Source: an uncultured Bacteroides sp. (GTDB taxonomy: Bacteria > Bacteroidota > Bacteroidia > Bacteroidales > Bacteroidaceae). Taken from it: 5,609 nucleotides of DNA. The translations under genes and the position numbers were made by a program. Location of the stretch: positions 1 to 5,609 of the forward strand of contig CAKUYM010000295.1 of NCBI GenBank assembly GCA_934716785.1, written 5' to 3'. Shown here piece after piece: positions 1 through 5,609 of this stretch (positions are counted from its first letter, which is position 1; every line of letters begins with the position of its first letter). A model generated the notes under the pieces. The model searched no databases. It saw only the letters and a program-made list of their open reading frames with translations, and had not been told where the DNA came from.

Positions 1-222
1 AATATCTCTCTTGGCTACAATTTCCAACCCAAACTTTTGAAGCCGTTGAATATCAGCACAGCTCGCGTTTTCTTGTCGGCTGAAAACATAGCCACTATCA
101 CCGGATATTCAGGAAGCGACCCGGAAGTTTCTACCAGAAACAGCGTCCTCACCCCCGGTTTTGACTGGTCTGCTTATCCGCGCGCTTTCAATATGTCCTT
201 CGGGCTTAACGTTACATTCTAA
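1..222 (+). CDS. SusC-like TonB-dependent outer-membrane receptor, C-terminal fragment
   Basis: This is the tail of a SusC/RagA-family receptor whose 5' part lies left of the window; the frame is open from base 1 and ends at TAA 220-222, giving 73 residues. What is seen: a run of alternating polar and hydrophobic strands, the motif LSAENIATITGYSGSDPE, then a GFDWSAYPRAF stretch and a final strand ending in phenylalanine. That YP-containing end followed by a last beta strand with terminal Phe is the usual C-terminus of SusC proteins, where the last strand is read by the outer-membrane assembly machinery. The protein would import a ligand delivered by its SusD partner, using TonB energy. susD starts 15 bp downstream, so the two are one operon. 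Substrate cannot be inferred. The Met at base 37 is internal and not a start. Confidence 0.93.
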   Translation, partial: NISLGYNFQPKLLKPLNISTARVFLSAENIATITGYSGSDPEVSTRNSVLTPGFDWSAYPRAFNMSFGLNVTF

Positions 223-237
223 TTACTTAAAAAACGT

Positions 238-1854
238 ATGAAAATGAAGACTGTTTATAAAATATTTCGTGATCTTAGCATTGCTTTTGTTCTTATCATA
301 ACAAGCTCCTGTAATGATTTCTTAGAAACGACTCCTTATGATTTCGTGGCTCCGGAAACGTTCTACTCCAACGAATCCGAATGTACTATGGCGTTAGCAG
401 GCGTATATTGGACACTTGTCAATCAGGAAATATATGGAAATTATTATTCTTGTATGATTTCTAATGTAGACGATCTCAGCTATTATCAACGTGCTGCATC
501 TGCTACTGTCAGCCATGTATACGGCAATGATCATACACCTGGAAACTCCACTGTTTATGATACTTGGGCGGCTCTCTATAAAGGTATCAACAATGCCAAT
601 ATGCTGTTGGAAAATGTAGACGGTGCCGACATGGATGACAATGTAAAAAAACGTATTAAGGGCGAAGCTAAGTTCTTACGGGCTTATTACCATTTTTTAC
701 TTGTCCAAGGATGGTATCAAGTGCCACTTCGCAAAGAATCCTTCAAAGATGTAAACAACTCTCCGCTTGCTGCTACTCCGCATGTCGAGGCTTTGGACTG
801 GATTATACAAGAGATGGAAGAATGTGTCGATATGGTGGATGACAGCAGCTACGACCTTAGCCCTTCACATGTTAAAAAAACTACTGTTATGGGTATTTTG
901 GCACGTGTCTATTTATGGAAGGCCGGTTATCCAGCCAATGGCGGAACTACTTGTTATGCCAAAGCAGCCGAATGGGCAAAGAAAGTGAAAGATTCAAACA
1001 AGCACCATCTTAATCCTGATATCTATGCCATTTGGAAAGCAATGGCTTCGGATAATTATGACACCGAATTCAATGAGTCTATTTGGGAAGCTGAATTTAT
1101 AGGGACACGTGATGATGGAAATTATACGCTGAGCCGCATTGGAAACGTGATAGGAAACATACAATCTTGCTCAACCAATCCGTGCAGTGGGTATAGTTAC
1201 GGTTTCTATGCCGGCAGCCTTATTCTTTGGGATTTGTTTGACAGCAATGACAGTCGACGGGATCTTTCCATGGCCCCCTATCAGATAAACAACAAAGATG
1301 TGAAGGTTAACTGGAAAGCGACAGCAATCGTGCAACGTTGCTGTGGAAAATTCCGTCGAGAATGGGAAACTGCCGTTAATAAAAATAAGAACTGGACACC
1401 GGAGAACTATCCTATTCTGCGATATGCCGATGTATTGCTGATGCTTGCTGAAGCAGAGAATGAAGCCAACCAACATCCTACTGATTTAGCTTACGAATGT
1501 ATCAATGAAATACGCGAACGTGCAGGAATTACACCGTTACGTGATTTGTCTTACGCCAATTTCCAGCAAGAAGTACGCAACGAACGTGCTCGCGAGCTCT
1601 GCTTTGAATCACTTCGCAAATACGACCTTGTCCGTTGGGGAATTTATGTAAAAGCCATTCATGATGATCTGGGGGCTGCAACGGCTGATTCGCGTTGGGC
1701 ATCGGTGCCGGATAAATGTAAAGGTGCTTCCGCCTTTGCAGAGCGCACTCAAAAGAAACATCAATTTTTGCCCATCCCGACTAAGGAATTGGATGTAAAT
1801 GATGCTCTTTCGCAAAATGACTATTGGATATCATCGGGCGAAACGGAAGATTAG
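238..1854 (+). CDS. SusD/RagB-family nutrient-binding outer-membrane lipoprotein
   Basis: Complete 538-residue SusD-like protein, of usual length for the family. Residues 1-24 form a lipoprotein signal peptide (basic start, hydrophobic core IAFVLII) with the lipid-accepting Cys at 25, followed by NDFLE as in many SusD proteins. The N-terminal SusD-like domain with its TPR-type helices follows; typical segments are WAALYKGINNANMLL (110-124), GEAKFLRAYYHFLL (142-155) and the helix near 213-230. The C-terminal RagB/SusD domain shows NYPILRYADVLLMLAEAENE (390-409), INEIRERAGI (422-431), VRNERARELCFESLRKYDL (446-464) and the near-terminal LPIPTKELDVN and QNDYW. In this family the protein caps the SusC barrel at the cell surface and captures ligand. 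ATG 238 has no clear Shine-Dalgarno, only an A-rich leader; ATG 244 is a possible alternative that changes two residues. It is co-transcribed with the upstream susC and is the last gene of that operon. It carries rather many cysteines after the lipid site, including adjacent C368-C369. Confidence 0.97.
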   Translation: MKMKTVYKIFRDLSIAFVLIITSSCNDFLETTPYDFVAPETFYSNESECTMALAGVYWTLVNQEIYGNYYSCMISNVDDLSYYQRAASATVSHVYGNDHTPGNSTVYDTWAALYKGINNANMLLENVDGADMDDNVKKRIKGEAKFLRAYYHFLLVQGWYQVPLRKESFKDVNNSPLAATPHVEALDWIIQEMEECVDMVDDSSYDLSPSHVKKTTVMGILARVYLWKAGYPANGGTTCYAKAAEWAKKVKDSNKHHLNPDIYAIWKAMASDNYDTEFNESIWEAEFIGTRDDGNYTLSRIGNVIGNIQSCSTNPCSGYSYGFYAGSLILWDLFDSNDSRRDLSMAPYQINNKDVKVNWKATAIVQRCCGKFRREWETAVNKNKNWTPENYPILRYADVLLMLAEAENEANQHPTDLAYECINEIRERAGITPLRDLSYANFQQEVRNERARELCFESLRKYDLVRWGIYVKAIHDDLGAATADSRWASVPDKCKGASAFAERTQKKHQFLPIPTKELDVNDALSQNDYWISSGETED

Positions 1855-1897
1855 ATGCCTAATGCAGGTTTTGCTTTGACAAAAAAGTTGATATGAT

Positions 1898-1942
1898 AAA
1901 AAGGGAGAAAGTTATCCTATTGGGAACTTTCTCCTCTTTTTT
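1898..1942. terminator. Strong intrinsic terminator, probably bidirectional
   Basis: A perfect 10-bp stem, GGAGAAAGTT (1904-1913) with AACTTTCTCC (1925-1934), encloses an 11-nt loop and is followed on the plus strand by six T (1937-1942). On the minus strand the same stem is followed by five T (complement of 1898-1902). It lies 50 bp after the susD stop and 82 bp after the recombinase stop on the opposite strand. It would therefore end the susCD transcript and also stop the convergent recombinase transcript. The hairpin is seen directly; use in both directions is inferred. Confidence 0.85.
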
Positions 1943-2015
1943 ATATATCCGATATGATTAGACTTAAAAGAGGATTTCTGAATGATTGTTTTAAAGATAC
2001 TCGGGTTGTCTGGAA

Positions 2016-3203
2016 TTAAATCTGCTCGTCATTAGTATTCGAGTAGATTGCTTTTTCAAGATCCCGTATAAGGGTCATGTCCATAATATTCGCATATACT
2101 TGGGTGGTCTTTACACTCTTGTGACCTAATAATTTTTGTACAGTGGTGATATTGGCACCACTATATATTAATAAGGTGGCATTTGTGTGTCTGGCGGTGT
2201 GGAACGATATGTGCTTGTCAATCCCTGCCAACTTTCCTAACATGTTAAGCTCTTTGTTAATATTAGAATTATCTTTTAACTTAAAGAAAGCATCAAGATC
2301 ATTCTTGTAGCGCCGTAATATTTGAATTCCTTTGCCTTCAAACAGCAAATACAATGGCAATCGCACTTCGATGCCGGTTTTGATTGATTTATAGCTAAGC
2401 CACGTTTCCTGATGAAACTCGATTATGTTTGCAGATGTCAGACTTGCAAAATCAGAATATCTCAATCCGGCATAGCAACAAAACAAAAACGCATCTTTTG
2501 TCTTCTGTAATCTGGCATATCTTCCTTTCAACTGCAAGTCTTCAAAATCATGCAACTCTTCCGGCGATAAATGACTGTGTTTACCCTCTATGCTCTTTAT
2601 CTTGTATTTCCTGAATGCATATTTCTGTATATCCATATACTCCTTGTTGATAGCTACATTGACATAACGCTTCAAATGTTTCATGTGTTTTGCAATCGTA
2701 TTCAGATGGTATCCTTTAGATTGTAAATAGGTATCAAATGAAGAAACAAATTCAAATGTGAGGTCTGTGAATAATACCTCTTTCTTGAATTTCCGGAGTA
2801 GCTCTAATGTTGAAAGATGATTTTTTCTGGTATTCTTCTTTAAAGGTGATTTGGCCACTTCTTCCCTGAAAAAAGATAAAAACGATTTTCCGTTTCCTGT
2901 AGGTCTATCAACGGCCTCCTTTAACGCATTCAGCGAAATACTCTTCCCTTGTTGCCATAACTCTAATTCGGTTTGCTCAATAGCGGAAATTCGGTCGTAC
3001 AGCATACGGTTCAAAACCTCCGCATTAGGATGGTTTCTTACTATTTTGCGTTTCGAATCCCATTGGTCAGGTTTGAGATATACCTTGGTGGAAAAATATA
3101 TTTTTTTCCTGTTTAAATAAGCTTCGACCTGTACTAATGCCATCCCTTTTTTATTCAAGCTCTTTTTTCTATTAAATACAAAGTTGTAACTAATTTTTTC
3201 CAT
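2016..3203 (-). CDS. Tyrosine-type site-specific recombinase / integrase
   Basis: Complete tyrosine recombinase, 395 residues from ATG at 3203. It cuts and rejoins DNA at short specific sites through a covalent 3'-phosphotyrosine. In this numbering the N-terminal arm-DNA-binding domain is about 4-60 (basic FVFNRKKSLNKKG, then QVEAYLNRKKIYFSTKVYL and a QWD motif). A SAM-like core-binding domain is about 106-190, and the catalytic domain runs from about 210 to the end. All catalytic residues are visible: R248 in AGLRYSD, K275 in SIKTG, H335 and R338 in HTARH, H361 in LLGHK, and nucleophile Y370 in QVYANI. The domain order matches Bacteroidota integrases and invertases. The frame stays open 38 codons further upstream (to 3317), but that extension is hydrophobic and unlike the family, so the start at MEKISYNF was chosen. 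It is convergent with susD and divergent from the next susC, and no excisionase or other mobile-element gene adjoins it. It may be a locus-specific invertase or a relic of an integrated element; the sequence does not decide. Confidence 0.95.
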   Translation of the reverse strand: MEKISYNFVFNRKKSLNKKGMALVQVEAYLNRKKIYFSTKVYLKPDQWDSKRKIVRNHPNAEVLNRMLYDRISAIEQTELELWQQGKSISLNALKEAVDRPTGNGKSFLSFFREEVAKSPLKKNTRKNHLSTLELLRKFKKEVLFTDLTFEFVSSFDTYLQSKGYHLNTIAKHMKHLKRYVNVAINKEYMDIQKYAFRKYKIKSIEGKHSHLSPEELHDFEDLQLKGRYARLQKTKDAFLFCCYAGLRYSDFASLTSANIIEFHQETWLSYKSIKTGIEVRLPLYLLFEGKGIQILRRYKNDLDAFFKLKDNSNINKELNMLGKLAGIDKHISFHTARHTNATLLIYSGANITTVQKLLGHKSVKTTQVYANIMDMTLIRDLEKAIYSNTNDEQI

Positions 3204-3540
3204 ACTTCGGTTCTTTAAATTAATAATAGAACAAATTAAACGTAGTAATGTATTACATGCGGGAGAAACGTATATTAATAACTCTAAAAAATAAATCTCC
3301 GATAATGAGATCTTCACAAAACTTTAAATTAAATGCCATTTTTTTAATTGCTTTTCTATCGAAATAAGCAAAAAGTTATCCTTTTGAATGCGTTTTGTTC
3401 CCAAAAACAAGAATATGAAGTCTTAAAGCAAGCTTTTTGCGAAAACACAATATCATTATCCTATTTAAAATTTGAAACTATACATACTGATTAATATGTT
3501 TATCGGCACAAAAAGCACCATTGTGGTATCAAAAAGTAAT

Positions 3541-3601
3541 ATTTGCAACCTTTTTTATTGAAAAGATTGTTAATTAAATATTTATTAATACCTTTGCAAA
3601 T
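3541..3601. repeat. 8-bp inverted repeat bracketing the susC promoter
   Basis: ATTTGCAA (3541-3548) and TTGCAAAT (3594-3601) are perfect inverted copies separated by 45 bp that contain the -33 element and the first part of the -7 box. Each arm contains the palindrome TTGCAA. The right arm overlaps the TTG of the -7 element. The pair could be a two-site operator, ends of a very small invertible segment, or chance in AT-rich DNA. The arms are short, so confidence in function is low. Confidence 0.35.
3567..3596 (+). promoter_or_regulatory. Bacteroides-type primary sigma promoter for the downstream susC
   Basis: A TTG -33 element at 3567-3569 is followed by exactly 19 bp and then TACCTTTG at 3589-3596, a perfect match to the Bacteroides -7 consensus TAnnTTTG. 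Transcription should start a few bases after 3596, giving a leader of about 50 nt before ATG 3653. No equivalent perfect match was seen upstream of the recombinase. The match and spacing are seen directly; activity is inferred from the known consensus of the Bacteroides primary sigma factor. Confidence 0.85.
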
Positions 3602-3626
3602 TGTTAGAGATATAAAACAATTAATG

Positions 3627-3641
3627 TAAAGTTAAACTTTA
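3627..3641. promoter_or_regulatory. 15-bp palindrome in the susC leader
   Basis: TAAAGTT-A-AACTTTA is a perfect dyad in the 5' leader, ending 11 bp before the susC ATG. A second small dyad, AATTGTT/AACAATT, lies just upstream at 3599-3622 with a 10-nt loop. They could be a repressor or recombinase binding site in DNA, or fold in the mRNA near the ribosome binding region. The symmetry is seen directly; no function is established. Confidence 0.4.
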
Positions 3642-3652
3642 AGAGAGAATTT

Positions 3653-5609
3653 ATGAAAAGAAAATTGATGCTGTTATTGGCATGTCTTTTTGCGGGGATA
3701 TGCTTAGTAACTGCTCAGACTCAGAAAGTCTCAGGTGTTGTGATTTCTGAAGAGGATGGGCAGCCGGTTGTAGGCGCTTCTGTGTTAGTAAAAGGTACCA
3801 CTCATGGTACGATCACAGACGTGGATGGTAATTTTAATTTGGGGAACGTACCAAGTTCTGCAAAGACTCTGGTGATTTCGTATATAGGTTTGGTAACTCA
3901 AGAAGTCGCTATCAAACCTCAATTGAAAGTTGTTCTAAAATCCGATTCTCAAAATCTTGATGAAGTAGTAGTGACTGCAATGGGTATTAAACGCTCGGAG
4001 AAATCTTTGGGATATTCTGTGACGAGTGTTAAAGGTGATGAGATAACCAAAGCACGTGAAAGTAATGTCCTAAACTCATTGTCTGGTAAGATTGCCGGAG
4101 TGCAAATCGGACAGTCATCGGGTACTGCCGGAGGAAGTTCAAGCATTCAGATACGTGGTGCTTCTTCTATCGGTAGTGTTTCTTCTCCGCTATTTATTGT
4201 AGACGGTTTACCTATTGATAATGGTTCATACAATCCGGATAGAACTAATGGTATTATTGACGTTGGAAACCGTGCCGGTGATATCAGCTCTGATGATATT
4301 GAGTCTATCAACGTATTAAAAGGAGCGGCAGCAACAGCATTGTATGGTGCGCGTGCGAAAGACGGTGCTATCGTAATAACAACCAAAAAAGGTAGCCGCA
4401 ACTCACAAGTATCCGTAACGGTCAATTCTTCTACTCGTTTTGAAAATGTATTGAAGCTGCCTGATTTCCAAAACGAATATGCACAAGGTAGTTATGGTAA
4501 ATATAATGTAAAGATGTTGAATGGATGGGGACCTAAAATATCCTCAGTGCAAGATCAGACATTTACAGACTTCAAGGGAGATCAGGTAACTTTGCAGGCA
4601 TATCCTGACAATGTGAAAGATTTCTACAACACAGGTATGAGCTATATTAATAACGTCGCTGTTGCCGGTGGTACCGACCGTTCTGATTTTAGAATTAGTA
4701 TTTCTACTACTAATCAAACCGGAGTTGTGCCAGGTTCTGATTACAATAAATATGCTTTCTCCGTTAATGGTGGTATGAATTTTACAAAGAACTTCACGGG
4801 ACGCGTTTCTGCACAATATATCCGCTCTGATTCTGAAGGTCGCCCGGCACAGGGTTCTAATGACAACAACCTGCTTATTCCTTTGATAAATGGCATTCCC
4901 CGTACGGTAAATATCAATGATGTGAAAAATAATTGGGTAGATGAGTACGGAAAACAAATACCACTGGATCCGGAAGGGAAAAGCAATAATCCGTATTGGA
5001 TCATCAACAAGAATAAGTTTACAAACCAGTTGGATCGCCTTATCGGCAATATTGTTCTGACCTATAAACCGATAGAAGGACTGACAATCTCGAACAATGC
5101 CGGAACTGACTTCTATACGGAAAACAGACGAAAAGTATATTCAAAGGGAACTATCGGAAACCTTGAAGGACAATTCCAGACATGGAATCTGTATAAACGC
5201 ATTTTGAATAATGACTTGATGGTATCATACGAAAAAACATTTGCCGAAGATTATGGTATAAAGGTGATGTTAGGACATAATATTTATCAGGAGGAATGGA
5301 AAAATCAAAATGTGCTGGCACAGAATTTAGTTGTCGACGAACTGTATACATATACTAACGCCAAAACAACAAGCCCAGTGAATTACAATTCAAAAAAACG
5401 TTTGGTTGGTCTTTATGGTGATATCAGCTTCAGCTATAAGAATATGTTGTTCTTGGATGTAACGGGAAGAAATGACTGGTCATCTACATTGCCTATAAAT
5501 AATCGCTCTTATTTTTATCCGTCAGTCAGCGGTAGCTTTATCTTCACAGAATTGATGAAGAATAAAGATATTCTGAGCTATGGAAAGGTACGTATGAGCT
5601 ATGCTAATG
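3653..5609 (+). CDS. SusC-like TonB-dependent outer-membrane receptor, N-terminal 652 residues
   Basis: The frame opens at ATG 3653 and stays open to the window edge; the family is usually about 1,000 residues, so roughly the first two thirds are present. Residues 1-21 are a signal peptide (MKRK, hydrophobic core, cleavage after VTA). Residues about 25-97 form a carboxypeptidase-regulatory-like beta-sandwich typical of SusC proteins (GVV, GQPVVGASVLVKGT, TDVDGNF). The TonB box is DEVVVT at 103-108. The plug follows to about 248, with GKIAGVQI, QIRGASSI, PLFIVDGLPI, IESINVLKGAAATALYGARAKDGAIVITTKKG. The barrel then begins; RNDWSSTLP at 606-614 is a familiar SusC barrel motif. There is no STN secretin-like domain, so anti-sigma (FecR-type) signalling is unlikely and control probably lies at the promoter. 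A modest AG-rich stretch (AAGAGAG) sits just before the start. The protein would import a ligand with a SusD partner presumably encoded right of the window. No frameshift or stop was seen. Confidence 0.96.
   Translation, partial: MKRKLMLLLACLFAGICLVTAQTQKVSGVVISEEDGQPVVGASVLVKGTTHGTITDVDGNFNLGNVPSSAKTLVISYIGLVTQEVAIKPQLKVVLKSDSQNLDEVVVTAMGIKRSEKSLGYSVTSVKGDEITKARESNVLNSLSGKIAGVQIGQSSGTAGGSSSIQIRGASSIGSVSSPLFIVDGLPIDNGSYNPDRTNGIIDVGNRAGDISSDDIESINVLKGAAATALYGARAKDGAIVITTKKGSRNSQVSVTVNSSTRFENVLKLPDFQNEYAQGSYGKYNVKMLNGWGPKISSVQDQTFTDFKGDQVTLQAYPDNVKDFYNTGMSYINNVAVAGGTDRSDFRISISTTNQTGVVPGSDYNKYAFSVNGGMNFTKNFTGRVSAQYIRSDSEGRPAQGSNDNNLLIPLINGIPRTVNINDVKNNWVDEYGKQIPLDPEGKSNNPYWIINKNKFTNQLDRLIGNIVLTYKPIEGLTISNNAGTDFYTENRRKVYSKGTIGNLEGQFQTWNLYKRILNNDLMVSYEKTFAEDYGIKVMLGHNIYQEEWKNQNVLAQNLVVDELYTYTNAKTTSPVNYNSKKRLVGLYGDISFSYKNMLFLDVTGRNDWSSTLPINNRSYFYPSVSGSFIFTELMKNKDILSYGKVRMSYAN

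Larger units (their letters stand above)
3204..3652. other. 449-bp AT-rich divergent intergenic region
   Basis: No gene is visible here on either strand. The region separates the minus-strand recombinase from the plus-strand susC and must hold control signals for both. The right end has a good Bacteroides-type promoter and a roughly 50-nt leader for susC. The middle (about 3365-3530) has several small dyads: TTTTG/CAAAA at 3393-3406, AAAGC/GCTTT at 3425-3436 and ACCA/TGGT at 3517-3527. The left end carries two copies of CTTTAAATTAA (3213-3223 and 3322-3332). For the recombinase, TACGTTTC on the minus strand (3272 down to 3265) resembles a -7 box, but it has no good -33 partner and is not called. 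The length and repeat content would fit recombination sites, but no long inverted repeat was found by eye. Confidence 0.7.

Noticed and set aside
1171..1476. Minus-strand open frame of 101 codons inside susD.
   Set aside because: It lies wholly opposite well-supported SusD sequence and shows no family features.
2851..3120. Plus-strand open frame of 89 codons inside the recombinase gene.
   Set aside because: It lies opposite the conserved N-terminal part of the recombinase and has no recognisable motif.
3265..3272. TACGTTTC on the minus strand as a -7 box for the recombinase.
   Set aside because: The last base departs from TAnnTTTG and no TTG lies 19-21 bp upstream, so it is too weak to call.
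3204..3317. A 38-codon N-terminal extension of the recombinase (start at 3317).
   Set aside because: The added residues are hydrophobic and unlike the arm-binding domain, which begins naturally at MEKISYNF; the extension lies in AT-rich intergenic DNA.
3425..3440. AAAGC/GCTTT hairpin followed by T bases as a terminator.
   Set aside because: The stem is short with a 2-nt loop, the T bases are part of the stem arm, and no gene ends nearby on either strand.
3204..3652. CRISPR array, tRNA or riboswitch in the large intergenic region.
   Set aside because: No regularly spaced repeats, cloverleaf, or recognised riboswitch core is visible.
4544..5049. Overlapping minus-strand frames of 137 and 102 codons within the second susC.
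   Set aside because: The plus strand encodes a continuous SusC barrel here; the minus frames have no motif or plausible start signal.

Overview
The window looks like chromosomal DNA from a Bacteroides-type gut anaerobe (Bacteroidota). The reasons are two SusC-family TonB-dependent receptors, a SusD lipoprotein, a Bacteroidota-style tyrosine recombinase, starts without a strong Shine-Dalgarno, and a good Bacteroides-type promoter (TTG, 19 bp, TAnnTTTG) ahead of the second SusC. Genus assignment is inference; no species can be named from the sequence alone.

Layout, left to right. (1) 1-222: last 73 codons of a SusC-like outer-membrane receptor, cut by the window edge. (2) 238-1854: complete SusD-like surface lipoprotein (538 aa), 15 bp behind susC and clearly in its operon. 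(3) 1855-2015: convergent intergenic gap with a strong, probably bidirectional, hairpin terminator. (4) 2016-3203, minus strand: complete tyrosine recombinase (395 aa from the preferred start) with the full R-K-H-R-H-Y catalytic set. (5) 3204-3652: 449 bp AT-rich divergent intergenic region with the promoter and leader of the next gene, several small dyads and short repeats. (6) 3653-5609: first 652 codons of a second SusC-like receptor, with signal peptide, carboxypeptidase-regulatory-like domain, TonB box, plug and the first part of the barrel. It runs off the right edge.

Each SusC/SusD pair would form an outer-membrane importer: SusC is the TonB-powered barrel and SusD the lid that captures ligand. 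No glycosidase, protease, surface glycan-binding protein or sensor lies in the window, so the substrate cannot be read.

The most interesting point is the arrangement. A lone recombinase gene sits between two SusC/D units, convergent with one and divergent from the other. Tyrosine recombinases beside SusC/SusD genes are known in Bacteroides to drive phase variation by DNA inversion or shuffling, so a shufflon-like locus is the leading hypothesis. Short repeats on both sides of the recombinase gene are offered as candidate sites, but none is long enough to be conclusive.
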